DNA of 64,000 nucleotides from Microbacterium sp. MM2322 (GTDB taxonomy: Bacteria; Actinomycetota; Actinomycetes; Actinomycetales; Microbacteriaceae): contig NZ_OZ075067.1 in NCBI RefSeq assembly GCF_964186585.1, forward strand, positions 2,666,001 through 2,730,000, in the 5' to 3' direction. The notes below the pieces were generated by a model. That model did no database searches and had not been told where the DNA came from. It saw only the letters and a program-made list of their open reading frames with translations. This document shows, one piece after another, positions 39,210 to 47,514 of this stretch. Numbering within the stretch: the first letter of the stretch is position 1; every line of letters begins with the position of its first letter. The translations under genes and the position numbers were made by a program.

Positions 39210-39980
39210 TCAGGCGCGACGCGAACGGGATGCCGCGGCGAAAGCGGCGACGCGGGCTTTCGAGTCGGCGGTGTCGAACGCGGCGCCGATCGTGCGGGCC
39301 TCGTCGTCGAGGTTGTCGGCGAACGGGCGGTGGGTACCGGTGCGGACGAGGCGCTTCGCCTGGCCGAACGCGGCCGTTGCACCCTCGAGCCACGATCGGG
39401 CGATCTCGTCGGCCCGGTCGCCGGGTTGATCGACGACCTCGGCGACGAGGCCCCACTCGAGCGCGGTCGGCGCATCGATCGTCGTGTCGGTGAGCAGCAA
39501 CTGCAGCGCGCGACGCTGGCCGACCGCGGCGGGCAACAGCGTCGAGACGCCGAGGTCGGGGGTCAGCCCGATGTTCGCGTACTTGCTGACGAACACCGCG
39601 CGGGGCGCTGCGACGATGTAGTCGGCCGTCAGCATGAGGCCGAGGCCGCCGCCGGCGACCGCGCCCTGCACGGAGGCCACGATCGGAATGGACGACTCCA
39701 CGAACGTCCGGATGCCGTCGTGGATGACCCCGGCCATGTCGGTGATCGTGCTGCCGCTGCCGCCCGAGGTGGCCATCTGCACGACGTCGCCGCCGGCGCA
39801 GAAGGCCGGGCCGGCGGCATCCAGCACGATCGCACCAACCGTGTCATCGGCCGTCAGGTCGTGTGCGAGATCGCGCCAGCGGGTGCCCATCTCGAAGTCC
39901 ATCGCGTTGAGAGATGCCGGGCGGTTGAAGGTCAGCCGCGCGAGTGCACCGTCGCGCTGCAGCAGGATCGTGTCGCTCAT
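39210..39980 (-). CDS. Enoyl-CoA hydratase/isomerase family protein
   Basis: The 256-residue crotonase-fold protein shows RLTFNRPASLNAMD, GPAFCAGGDVVQM, GAVAGGGLGLMLTADY and NIGLTPDLGVSTLLP. The first hydratase Glu position is not a Glu in GAVAGGGLGLML, and the second is Asp (TPDLG); this fits an isomerase or side-chain variant better than a classical hydratase. It lies between two SDR genes with short gaps. Start at ATG 39980, with GGAGAACAG upstream; the longer open frame belongs to no gene. Confidence 0.88.
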   Translation of the reverse strand: MSDTILLQRDGALARLTFNRPASLNAMDFEMGTRWRDLAHDLTADDTVGAIVLDAAGPAFCAGGDVVQMATSGGSGSTITDMAGVIHDGIRTFVESSIPIVASVQGAVAGGGLGLMLTADYIVAAPRAVFVSKYANIGLTPDLGVSTLLPAAVGQRRALQLLLTDTTIDAPTALEWGLVAEVVDQPGDRADEIARSWLEGATAAFGQAKRLVRTGTHRPFADNLDDEARTIGAAFDTADSKARVAAFAAASRSRRA

Positions 39981-39991
39981 CTGTTCTCCAG

Positions 39992-40753
39992 TCACTTGGG
40001 GGCCATGCGGATCGAGCCGTCGAGGCGGATCGTCTCGCCGTTGAGGTACCCGTTCTCCACGATGTGCTGCACGAGCGCCGCGTACTCGTCGGGCCGGCCG
40101 AGACGCGCGGGGTACGGCACCTGCTGCCCGAGGGACTCCTGCGCCGCCTCGGGCAGACCCGCGAGCATCGGCGTCTCCATGATCCCCGGCGCGATCGTGC
40201 AGACGCGGATGCCGGAGCGCGCCAGCTCTCGCGCGATCGGCAGGGTCATCGCGTGCACGCCGCCCTTGCTCGCCGAGTACGCGGGCTGGCCGATCTGGCC
40301 GTCGAACGCAGCGACGGACGCGGTGTTCACGATGACGCCGCGGTCTCCGGATGCCGTCGGCTCGGTCGCGGCCATCGCCGCGGCCGCGTGCGCGATGACG
40401 GTGTAGGTGCCGATGAGGTTGATACGGACGATCCGCTCGAAGTCGGCGATCGGGTTGGGTGATCCGTCGCGGGCGAGAACTTTCGCAGGCGGCGCGATCC
40501 CGGCGCAGTTGACGGCGATGCGGAGCGGGGCGACGGCGGATGCGGCGGCCACCGCCGCCTCGACCTGGGCGGCATCCGTCACATCGGCGGCGGCGAACGT
40601 GCCGCCGAACTCGGCCGCGACGTCGGCGCCGGCGGACGAGGGCAGATCGACGATGACGACGTGCGCGCCCTGCGCGGCGAGCCGGCGGGCGGTCGCGAGG
40701 CCGAGGCCGCTCGCGCCGCCGGTGACGAGGGCGGATGCTCCGGCGATGTCCAT
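39992..40753 (-). CDS. SDR, 3-hydroxyacyl-CoA dehydrogenase type II-like
   Basis: The 253-residue protein has TGGASGLGLATARRL, VIVDLPSSAG with Asp selecting NAD, NCAGIAPPAKVLARDG, NTASVAAFDGQIGQPAYSAS with the YSASK catalytic pair, and IAPGIMETPML. These fit the HSD17B10-like group that oxidises 3-hydroxyacyl-CoA, including branched 2-methyl forms. As first gene of the SDR-hydratase-SDR unit it may act in branched-chain or fatty acid breakdown. Confidence 0.92.
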   Translation of the reverse strand: MDIAGASALVTGGASGLGLATARRLAAQGAHVVIVDLPSSAGADVAAEFGGTFAAADVTDAAQVEAAVAAASAVAPLRIAVNCAGIAPPAKVLARDGSPNPIADFERIVRINLIGTYTVIAHAAAAMAATEPTASGDRGVIVNTASVAAFDGQIGQPAYSASKGGVHAMTLPIARELARSGIRVCTIAPGIMETPMLAGLPEAAQESLGQQVPYPARLGRPDEYAALVQHIVENGYLNGETIRLDGSIRMAPK

Positions 40754-40884
40754 GCGCTCTCCTTCGAACGGGATCGGGTTCCACACGCGGCGCGACTGGG
40801 TGCCACGGCGACGGGATGCCTCCAGGCTAGCTGTCCGAGCCCGCCGGCACGACAGGACGATGCCGACGACGGCAGGATGAGGGG

Positions 40885-41610
40885 ATGTCGATCCCCCTGC
40901 CCGACTCCCCCGTCTCGCCGCTGGTCCGCCGGCTCGCGCGTGGCGCACAGGTGCGTCCGGTCTGGCAGAACAACCTCGGTGGGATGACGTTTCGCACCGA
41001 CGACGAGCGGTACATCAAGGTCGGTCCCGTGCATCTCGAGACGTCGATGGCCGACGAGGCGGAGCGGATGTCGTGGGCCGCCCCCTTCATCCGCGTGCCG
41101 ACCGTCGTCGAGCAGGGCGACGACGGCGAGACCGAGTGGCTCGTCACCCGGTCGATCACCGGCCTGTCGGCGGTACATCCGCAGTGGGTCGCGCAGCCGG
41201 AGACGGCGGTCCGAGCGATCGGTGAGGGCCTTCGCGCTCTGCACGAGAGGCTGCCGGTGGCATCCTGCCCCTTCGATTGGACCGTGCCGTCGCGGATCAG
41301 CAACGCGGCGGAGCGCGGCGTCATCGTTCCCGAGGGTCTGCGTGCGGCCCCGCCGATCGACGTGCTGGTGGTCTGCCACGGCGACGCCTGCGCCCCGAAC
41401 ACGCTCGTCAGCGAGGACGGCCGATGGAGCGGGCACGTCGACATGGGCCAGCTCGGCCTCGGTGACCGATGGGGCGACATCGCCGTCGCCGCGATGAGCA
41501 CCGGCTGGAACTACGGCCCCGGCTGGGGCGGTCTGCTGCTGGAGGCCTACGGCGTGGAGCCTGACGAGGAACGCCTGGCTTACTACCGCGACCTCTGGAA
41601 CGCGACGTGA
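40885..41610 (+). CDS. Aminoglycoside-3'-phosphotransferase-like kinase
   Basis: The 241-residue protein has the small-kinase fold: a Lys in ERYIKVGP, Glu in MADEAERMSW, the catalytic loop VCHGDACAPNTLV near residue 166 and the metal-binding HVDMGQLGLGDRWGDIA near 190. This is the APH(3') arrangement, but many chromosomal relatives phosphorylate other small molecules, so resistance is not assured. Start at ATG 40885 behind GAGGGG. It is convergent with the next membrane protein, four bases apart. Confidence 0.85.
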   Translation: MSIPLPDSPVSPLVRRLARGAQVRPVWQNNLGGMTFRTDDERYIKVGPVHLETSMADEAERMSWAAPFIRVPTVVEQGDDGETEWLVTRSITGLSAVHPQWVAQPETAVRAIGEGLRALHERLPVASCPFDWTVPSRISNAAERGVIVPEGLRAAPPIDVLVVCHGDACAPNTLVSEDGRWSGHVDMGQLGLGDRWGDIAVAAMSTGWNYGPGWGGLLLEAYGVEPDEERLAYYRDLWNAT

Positions 41611-41614
41611 CGCG

Positions 41615-41962
41615 TCAGCGCATCGCGTTGTCGAAGAGAGCGACTGCCGCGAGGTAGCCGGCGACGACGAGTGCGGTCGAGACGAGCGGCACCCACGCGA
41701 GGTCCCGCCCCGACCGCCAGGCGACCACGGCCGCCGCGCCGGTGATCGCGAAGCTCGCGCCGATCACCACCACGAAGAGCATTCCCGCAGCATCCGCCGT
41801 CGCCCCGTCGCACGCGGGCGAACACGCACCGCCCGCGAAGACGGTGTGGAAGAACCAGAGCGCTCCGGTCACCACGACTGCGACCACCTGCAGGACTGCG
41901 ACCGCGATGACCGCGCCCGCCCCGCTGCGGTGGAGGCGAGGCGGGGAGGTACCTGCGGTCAT
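41615..41962 (-). CDS. Small hypothetical membrane protein
   Basis: The 115-residue protein has three or four hydrophobic helices, a short Pro/Arg cytoplasmic start and two Cys in an outside loop (GGACSPACDG) that could form a disulfide. No family recognised. TAACGT lies seven bases before ATG 41962. A longer reading to 42034 is rejected. Confidence 0.7.
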   Translation of the reverse strand: MTAGTSPPRLHRSGAGAVIAVAVLQVVAVVVTGALWFFHTVFAGGACSPACDGATADAAGMLFVVVIGASFAITGAAAVVAWRSGRDLAWVPLVSTALVVAGYLAAVALFDNAMR

Positions 41963-41969
41963 GTCGCGG

Positions 41970-41975
41970 ACGTTA
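41970..41975 (-). promoter_or_regulatory. -10 element of the small membrane protein
   Basis: TAACGT, seven bases before ATG 41962. Confidence 0.45.
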
Positions 41976-42014
41976 CCAGTCGCGGCGCGAAAGAGGCAGC
42001 GCCATGATGGAGCC

Positions 42015-42419
42015 GTGGCCGAGCACCCCCGCATGTTCCGTGACGACGATCCCCAGCTGGCCGTGGTCCGCAGACACGCCCTCGCGCTGCCGGATGCTCA
42101 GGAGAAGGTGAGCCACGGCCGCCCGGCCTTCTTCACGACGAAGGTGTTCGCCTACTTCGGCGGATCGGTGCGGCTCGCGCCGGGAGAGTTCGAGCAGCAC
42201 GACGCGGCGGTGATGGTCCTGCCGGATGCCGCCGACGAACCCGCCCTCCAGCAGGACCCGCGCTTCTGGTCGCCCGCGTACCTCGGCCCGTCCGGATGGC
42301 TCGGGATCGACCTCGCCGACCTCGACGAACCGGAACTCGCCGAACTCCTCGACGCGTCCTACCGACGCACCGCGCCCGCTCGCCTGGTCCGCCGCCTCGA
42401 CGACCCGGAGGACGCATAG
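42015..42419 (+). CDS. MmcQ/YjbR-family protein
   Basis: The 134-residue protein fits the small YjbR/MmcQ group (double-wing DNA-binding-like fold): VRRHALALPDAQEKVSHGRPAFF near the N-terminus, KVFAYFG, then PAYLGPSGWLGIDLAD and LLDASYRRTAP at the end. Molecular role unknown. GTG 42015 is preferred; ATG 42033 is also possible. Confidence 0.85.
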   Translation: MAEHPRMFRDDDPQLAVVRRHALALPDAQEKVSHGRPAFFTTKVFAYFGGSVRLAPGEFEQHDAAVMVLPDAADEPALQQDPRFWSPAYLGPSGWLGIDLADLDEPELAELLDASYRRTAPARLVRRLDDPEDA

Positions 42420-42422
42420 GCT
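42417..42422 (+). promoter_or_regulatory. -10 element of the acetyltransferase at 42429
   Basis: TAGGCT, six bases before GTG 42429; its TAG is the stop codon of the MmcQ-like gene. Confidence 0.5.
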
Positions 42423-42428
42423 CGTCCG

Positions 42429-42932
42429 GTGAACGAACGGACGAGCACCGGGTCCCGCATCCTCGAGGTCGCATGGGACGACCCGCGCGCGAAGACGCTA
42501 CGCCAAGAGTTGGATGCCGACCTCGGCGCCCGCTACGACGGATTCCACGGCGACGAGCCGGCCGAACGCCGCGCCGCGCGCTCGCGGGCGCTGGCGATGC
42601 ATCCCGACGAGATCGTCGCGACGCTGATCTCGGTCGATGCCGACGGCACCCCGACCGGCCACGTGATCCTCCGCCGCCTCGGCGAGGAGTGGGAGATCAA
42701 GCGACTCGTCGTCACCGCGGCAGCCCGGGGCCGCGGGCTCGCGCGCGCCCTCATGACGGCAGCCCTCGACCGTGCCCGCACGGACGGCGCCGAGCGGGTC
42801 ATCCTGCAGACCGGCATCCCGCAACCGGAATCGGTCGCCCTCTACGAATCGCTCGGGTTCACCCGCATCCCCGTCTACGAGCCGTACGCCGAGACGATGC
42901 CGCGCTCGATCTGCTTCGCGTACGCGTTCTGA
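42429..42932 (+). CDS. GNAT-family N-acetyltransferase
   Basis: The 167-residue protein has the strand EEWEIKRLVVTAAARGRGLA with acetyl-CoA loop RGRGLA near residue 104, and the late motif QPESVALYESLGFTRI. It fits the small-molecule GNAT group. Acceptor unknown. Confidence 0.9.
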   Translation: MNERTSTGSRILEVAWDDPRAKTLRQELDADLGARYDGFHGDEPAERRAARSRALAMHPDEIVATLISVDADGTPTGHVILRRLGEEWEIKRLVVTAAARGRGLARALMTAALDRARTDGAERVILQTGIPQPESVALYESLGFTRIPVYEPYAETMPRSICFAYAF

Positions 42933-42954
42933 CGCGCGTCGGGCCGCGCCTTCG

Positions 42955-43039
42955 GTGACGTCTGCACGATCGGTGGTGCAGGAGTGTGTTCGGCGAGCGC
43001 CGGAGGCAACTCCCGCCCCACCGGTCGTGCATCCGTCAC
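42955..43039 (-). repeat. Intergenic inverted-repeat element, family A copy 2
   Basis: Read on the minus strand this 85-bp element starts GTGACGGATGCACGACCGG like the copy at 5705-5789 and has exactly the same length. It lies between a convergent acetyltransferase and the ECF transporter genes. Confidence 0.8.
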
Positions 43040-43050
43040 CGCGCCGCAAC

Positions 43051-43075
43051 GCACCGCACCGCACCGCACCGCACC
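43051..43075 (+). repeat. Short tandem repeat (GCACC)x5
   Basis: Five exact copies of GCACC, directly beside family A copy 2 and six bases before the stop of the ECF permease gene. Confidence 0.9.
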
Positions 43076-43080
43076 GGCCG

Positions 43081-43875
43081 TCACATCCACACGAAGCGGA
43101 ACGATCCGACCGACACTGCCACCCCGATCGACACGGCCATGATCAGCAGCGCCCCGATGACCGCGACACCGTCGCGGCGCGACAGCCGCGAGGTCCGGGC
43201 CCACGTCCGCTCGACCGGCGCACCGAACCCGCGCGCCTCCATGGCCGTCGCCAGCCGCGTGCCGCGCCGCACGGCGAACACGAGCAGCACGAACGCCATC
43301 GAGAAGAACCGGCGGATCGCGTTTCGGTCCCCCACGCCGCGCGCCCGCCGCGCCAGGCGCATCGCCCGCCAGTCGTCGACGAACAGGCCGAGCGTGCGCG
43401 TGCCGGCGAGCACGCCGAGCACGAGTCGCGCCGGCAGCCGCACGACCTGGGCGAGCGCCGCCGCCAGCTCGATCGGGTCGACCCGGCTGAACAACAGGAT
43501 CGTGGGCAGCGCGAGCGCGATGACGCGGATGCCGACCGCCACCGCGAACGCGATGGAATCGTCGCTGATCGTCGCGTACCAGAACGACGCGTACACGCGT
43601 CCGCCCGGTTCCGCGTAGAGGAGCATGCTGAGCCCTGCGACCGGCATGAGCAGGAGGACCGGCGCCATCCGTCGGAGGACCGTGCCGAACCCGATGCCGG
43701 TCAGGGGGACGCAGAGCACCATCAGCGCGACCGCGACACCGGCGCTGACGGCGTCGATCGTCGTCATGAGCGGAATCGACAGGACGAACGCGAGCAGGAT
43801 GCGGACCGCCGGGTTCACCCCGTCGAGCCACGCGCTCCGCTCCGCCGTCGCGGCTTCCACCCGGGCGACGGTCAT
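43081..43875 (-). CDS. ykoC: ECF transporter transmembrane component T (YkoC-like)
   Basis: The 264-residue membrane protein has about five helices and the two Ala-Arg coupling motifs of T components (RLARRARGVGDRN and TAMEARGFGAPVERT), which grip the ATPases. It links ATP hydrolysis to toppling of the substrate-binding subunit. The ATG overlaps the ATPase stop by four bases, and the order S-A-A-T behind a TPP riboswitch identifies a thiamine or hydroxymethylpyrimidine transporter. Confidence 0.92.
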   Translation of the reverse strand: MTVARVEAATAERSAWLDGVNPAVRILLAFVLSIPLMTTIDAVSAGVAVALMVLCVPLTGIGFGTVLRRMAPVLLLMPVAGLSMLLYAEPGGRVYASFWYATISDDSIAFAVAVGIRVIALALPTILLFSRVDPIELAAALAQVVRLPARLVLGVLAGTRTLGLFVDDWRAMRLARRARGVGDRNAIRRFFSMAFVLLVFAVRRGTRLATAMEARGFGAPVERTWARTSRLSRRDGVAVIGALLIMAVSIGVAVSVGSFRFVWM

Positions 43876-45335
43876 GCGCGCACCGCCCCGAGATCGACTC
43901 GGCGCCCGCCGAGCAGACGCACGACGTCGTCGTCGTGCGTGACCGCGACCACCGCACGGCCGTCGGCGATCTGCGCCTGCAGGAGCGAGACGATGCTCGC
44001 CCACCCGCGCCGGTCCTGCCCGAAGGTGGGCTCGTCGAGGACGATGACCTCGGGCGATGTGGCCAGCACGGTCGCGACCGACAGCCGCCGCTTCTGACCG
44101 CCCGACAGCGTGAACGGGTTCGCCCGAGCGAGCGCCGCGAGTCCGAGCCGCTCGAGCAGGCCGTCGACGATGCCGTCGATCTCCCGCGGCGCCAGCTTCA
44201 GCGCGCGCGGACCCACCTCGAGCTCGGCGCGGACCGTCGACGCGAGGAACTGGTGCTCGGGATCCTGGAAGACGGTGCCGATGCGGGTGAGCAGTTCCCG
44301 CGACGTCCACCGCGACGGTCGCGCACCCGTCCGCCCGGCCGGGATGACGCCGGCCTCGACGGTCCCGGCGTACTCGGGCAGCAGCCCGGCAAGGGTCAGG
44401 GCGAGGGTCGACTTGCCGACGCCGTTGGGTCCTGTGATGACGGATGCCGCCCCTGCCGCGACGTCGAGGTCGATCCCCTCGCGCACCGGGGTCTTCCCGT
44501 CGCGCGAGACGCTGAGCCTCCGCGCACGGAGGGCTGCCGGGGCGTCGGCCGCGGCGGCGGGCAACTCGGGCAGGTCGACGGGATGCCCCGGCAGCCACAC
44601 CCCGGCCGCGAGGAGCGTGTCGGCGTGCCGGGTGAAGACCTCGGCCGGCGACCCGTCGGCGAGGAGTCCCCCCTCGGCGTCGAGGACGATCACCCGTGTC
44701 ATCAGGTCGACCCAGACGTCCGTGCGGTGTTCGATCACGACGAGCGTGGCGCCCGTGGCATCCACCGCCCGCCCCACCGCCGCACGGACTTCTCGCACCC
44801 CGTCGGGGTCGAGGTTCGCGGTCGGCTCGTCGAGGAGGAGCAGCCCAGGGTCCATGGCCAGGACGCCCGCGATCGCGAGGCGCTGCTTCTGACCACCCGA
44901 GAGCCGTGCGGTCTCGCGGTCGAGCGGCACGTCGAGGCCGACGGCATCGAGCGACGCGCGCACCCGGCCGGGGATGAGCTCCGGGCGCACCCCGAGGTTC
45001 TCGCAGCCGAAGGCGACGTCGTCGCCGACGCGTGAGAGCACGACTCCCGCATCGGGATCCTGCAGGACGAGACCGACGCGCCCTCGCTGGGTGGCCGGGT
45101 CGGCGTCGTCGACGGTCATCCCACCGAACGATTGCCCGTCCTCGTCGCCGCCGAGAAGGCCGGCCATGCCCGCCAACAGCGTCGACTTGCCGGCGCCCGA
45201 GGCTCCGAGGAGAAGGACCCGCTCGCCGGGCGCGATGTCGAGATCGACGTCCTGCACGGCGGGGAGGCGGCGACCGGCGTAGCGCCACCCCCAGCCGCGC
45301 GCGCGGAGGCCTGCCGGCCGGGACTCGGCGGTCAG
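43872..45335 (-). CDS. ykoD: ECF transporter ATPase, two fused ATP-binding domains (YkoD-like), apparent CTG start
   Basis: The 487-residue protein fuses two ABC domains: the first with LLGASGAGKSTLL, LSGGQKQR and LLLLDEPTANLD, the second with ITGPNGVGKSTLAL, LSGGQKRR and VIVLDEPTFGQD. Fusion removes the need for two separate A subunits. No ATG, GTG or TTG lies at the proper N-terminus. The only suitable codon is CTG 45335, overlapping the ykoE stop as CTGA with GGCGGA upstream. The nearest ATG (45413) would add 26 Arg-rich residues read inside ykoE. Confidence 0.9.
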   Translation of the reverse strand: MTAESRPAGLRARGWGWRYAGRRLPAVQDVDLDIAPGERVLLLGASGAGKSTLLAGMAGLLGGDEDGQSFGGMTVDDADPATQRGRVGLVLQDPDAGVVLSRVGDDVAFGCENLGVRPELIPGRVRASLDAVGLDVPLDRETARLSGGQKQRLAIAGVLAMDPGLLLLDEPTANLDPDGVREVRAAVGRAVDATGATLVVIEHRTDVWVDLMTRVIVLDAEGGLLADGSPAEVFTRHADTLLAAGVWLPGHPVDLPELPAAAADAPAALRARRLSVSRDGKTPVREGIDLDVAAGAASVITGPNGVGKSTLALTLAGLLPEYAGTVEAGVIPAGRTGARPSRWTSRELLTRIGTVFQDPEHQFLASTVRAELEVGPRALKLAPREIDGIVDGLLERLGLAALARANPFTLSGGQKRRLSVATVLATSPEVIVLDEPTFGQDRRGWASIVSLLQAQIADGRAVVAVTHDDDVVRLLGGRRVDLGAVRA

Positions 45336-45970
45336 ACCTCGTCCGCCTGTTCTCGACCCGCGGCGAACCGGCTCAGCGCCCCGGTCTTGGCGAGCGCACG
45401 GACGAGCAGCCATCCGACCACGCCCGCGAGAGCGATGCCCGACGCGATGATCGTGCCGAGGTAGATGAGGTTGAACTCGAGCGTCTTCGCGATGTTGGGC
45501 GATGTGCCGAAGAAGAACTCGAAGATCCACGCGGCGACGCCCGCGCCGACGCCGGCGAGCGCGGCCACCCCGATGCCGAAGCGACGGTAGAGGAACACGG
45601 CGAAGATGAGCTCCGCACCGAGGCCCTGGACCACCCCCGACAGCAGCGTCGCGGGACCCCAGATGTTACCGATCGTCGCCGAAACGGCAGCAGCGACGAC
45701 CTCCACCAGCAGCGCCGCACCGGGCTTGCGGATCACGAGTCCGCCGATGACGCCGCCGATGAGCCAGATGCCGACGGCGAAGCCGCCGAGGCCGGGGGTC
45801 GCGGCATCCATCACCTCGAACCAGCCGTAGCCGACTCCGTTCCAGAACCAGAACAGGAGCCCCACCGCGACGCCGAGGACGGCGGCGACGACGATGTCGA
45901 CGACCCGCCAGCGGTAGCGGTTCGGTGACGAGGTCGTCGGGGTGTCGGTTGCGGACGCGACAGCGTGCAT
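45332..45970 (-). CDS. ykoE: ECF transporter S component for thiamine or its pyrimidine precursor (YkoE)
   Basis: The 212-residue membrane protein shows the YkoE pattern: WFWNGVGYGWFEVM, PGLGGFAVGIWLIGGVIGGL, VIRKPGAALLVEVVAAAV, and ATLLSGVVQGLGAELIFAV. It is the substrate-binding subunit, known in this family to take hydroxymethylpyrimidine or thiamine. ATG 45970 lies just below the riboswitch and is preceded by GGAGGAGAG, whose access the riboswitch would control. Confidence 0.93.
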   Translation of the reverse strand: MHAVASATDTPTTSSPNRYRWRVVDIVVAAVLGVAVGLLFWFWNGVGYGWFEVMDAATPGLGGFAVGIWLIGGVIGGLVIRKPGAALLVEVVAAAVSATIGNIWGPATLLSGVVQGLGAELIFAVFLYRRFGIGVAALAGVGAGVAAWIFEFFFGTSPNIAKTLEFNLIYLGTIIASGIALAGVVGWLLVRALAKTGALSRFAAGREQADEV

Positions 45971-45978
45971 TTTCTCTC

Positions 45979-46064
45979 CTCCCTGCGCCGGCATGATCCG
46001 GATCAGGTTCGACGGTCGAAGCGTGGATCGCTTCCTCTCAGCCCGGCTCACCGGACTCCCGTGG
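45979..46064 (-). promoter_or_regulatory. TPP riboswitch (THI element)
   Basis: On the minus strand the conserved parts are all present: GGAGTCC-type P1 side, GGGCTGAGAGG (46034-46044) binding the pyrimidine, and ACCTGATCCGGATCATGCC (45990-46008) binding the pyrophosphate, ending in the P1 partner near GGGA. The ribosome binding site of ykoE follows within a few bases, so it probably acts on translation. Confidence 0.95.
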
Positions 46065-46074
46065 TTGTGCGTCG

Positions 46075-46080
46075 AGTATA
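46075..46080 (-). promoter_or_regulatory. -10 element of the riboswitch transcript
   Basis: TATACT about 11 bases upstream of the riboswitch; no convincing -35. Confidence 0.6.
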
Positions 46081-46098
46081 GCCACAGGCTCGGCGCGC

Positions 46099-46104
46099 TA
46101 CCGT
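46099..46104 (+). promoter_or_regulatory. -10 element of the D,D-carboxypeptidase gene
   Basis: TACCGT, six bases before GTG 46111; 18 bases from the divergent ykoE hexamer. Confidence 0.45.
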
Positions 46105-46110
46105 TGTCCG

Positions 46111-47511
46111 GTGACCGTGGACGACGCCGCTACCCGCACGCGCCGCGCTCGGCGCGACCGGGCCTCCGATTCCGCCGACCTCTCCGCCGAGAGCCGGGTG
46201 GCCCTCACCTGGGTCGACGACGAGGGACGCCCGACCACCGCGCCACCCGCGTCGCCCGGGACCGCGAGCTTCGAGCTGCTGCCGCCGATGCGACGACGTC
46301 GGCAGATCCGGGGCCGCGTGATCGGGATCCCCGCGCTGGCGATCCTCGCCCTGGTGACGATGTACACGTCCGCCATGCTGCTGTGGCCCCTCTCCTCCAC
46401 GACTCCGACGGCCAAGACCACCGATACCGAGCCGCTCACCGGCGCGGCCAGCGCGATCGCGTGGCCCGCCGACGGTGAAGCGGCCGTCGGCATCGACGGG
46501 TTCGCGTCGGCGACCTCGTCTGCCGATCCCGCTCAGATGGCGAGCACCGCCAAGCTGGTCACCGCGCTCATGATCCTCGACGCAGCACCGCTCGCGGCGG
46601 GCGAACAGGGCCCGGCCTACGAGTTCACCTTCGCCGACCGTCAGGAGTACTGGCGCTACGTCGCCGAGAACCAGTCGGCGCTGAACGTCCCCGACGACGG
46701 CTCGCTGACGGAGTACCAGATGCTCCAGGGCATGCTCATCGCCTCGGCCAGCAACTACGCGGACCGCCTCGCGACCGACGCGTTCGGCTCGATCGACGAG
46801 TACGCCACCGCCGCCAATGCCTGGCTCGCGAAGAACGGCATCGACGGGATCACGGTGACGGATGCCTCCGGCTACAGCCGCGACAACGTCGCCACCCCGG
46901 CGGCCATGATCGCCCTGGCAGAGAAGGCCCTCGAGAATCCGGTGATCGCCGAGATCGTGAAGACCGAGTCCGTGGAGCTCCCCGGGGCCGGAACGTTCGA
47001 GAACACGAACGCGCTCCTCGGCACCGACGGCGTCGTGGGCCTCAAGACCGGCAGCTACGCCGGCTACTACAACCTCCTCGCCGCGCGGACGGTCGACCTC
47101 GCGGGCACCCCCACGACCGTCTTCGCGTCGGTCGCCGGCCAGCCGACCGACAGCGACCGCGCCGACGAGGCCGAACGCCTCCTGGGCGCCGTCGCCGCCG
47201 AAGCCGCCACGCCGTCGACCCTCGCCGCGGGCACCGTGGTCGGCGAGGTCACGACGCCGTGGGGCGCCTCGAGCCGGATCGTCACCGAGAAGGAAGCCTC
47301 GCTCCTCCTGTGGAACGGCGCGAGCGCCGAGCCCTCGGCATCCTTCGACGTCGACAGCGATGCGACAGCGGGAACGGATGCCGGAACGCTCACCCTGACG
47401 GGACCTGCCGCGAAGGTCGAGGTCCCCCTCGGCCTCGAGAAGACCCTCCCCGGCCCCGACGCCTGGTGGCGACTCACCCATCCGCTCGAGCTGGTGGGCG
47501 CTACCGACTGA
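46111..47511 (+). CDS. D-alanyl-D-alanine carboxypeptidase (S11/PBP5-type)
   Basis: It trims the terminal D-Ala from peptidoglycan stem peptides. The 466-residue protein has a basic cytoplasmic start of about 65 residues, one membrane anchor (IPALAILALVTMYTSAMLL), then the penicillin-binding motifs: SxxK in MASTAKLVTAL near 144, SxN in ASASNYADRL near 212 and KTG in LKTGSYAGYYN near 311. The long Arg-rich cytoplasmic N-terminus is unusual. GTG 46111 is used. It ends three bases before the convergent DnaJ gene. Confidence 0.93.
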   Translation: MTVDDAATRTRRARRDRASDSADLSAESRVALTWVDDEGRPTTAPPASPGTASFELLPPMRRRRQIRGRVIGIPALAILALVTMYTSAMLLWPLSSTTPTAKTTDTEPLTGAASAIAWPADGEAAVGIDGFASATSSADPAQMASTAKLVTALMILDAAPLAAGEQGPAYEFTFADRQEYWRYVAENQSALNVPDDGSLTEYQMLQGMLIASASNYADRLATDAFGSIDEYATAANAWLAKNGIDGITVTDASGYSRDNVATPAAMIALAEKALENPVIAEIVKTESVELPGAGTFENTNALLGTDGVVGLKTGSYAGYYNLLAARTVDLAGTPTTVFASVAGQPTDSDRADEAERLLGAVAAEAATPSTLAAGTVVGEVTTPWGASSRIVTEKEASLLLWNGASAEPSASFDVDSDATAGTDAGTLTLTGPAAKVEVPLGLEKTLPGPDAWWRLTHPLELVGATD

Positions 47512-47514
47512 CGT

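Noticed and set aside
38259..40406. A long plus-strand frame opposite the SDR-hydratase cluster
   Set aside because: Spans two gene boundaries and the family B repeat; only the minus-strand genes have recognisable active sites.
42498..43064. Frame giving a peptide with CTTDRADVT, shared with a frame near 5700
   Set aside because: The similarity is due to the DNA repeat of family A, not to a conserved protein; the frames run into unrelated sequence on both sides.
43051..43075. GCACC tandem repeat as a CRISPR array or origin iteron
   Set aside because: Five-base units without spacers; far too short for either.
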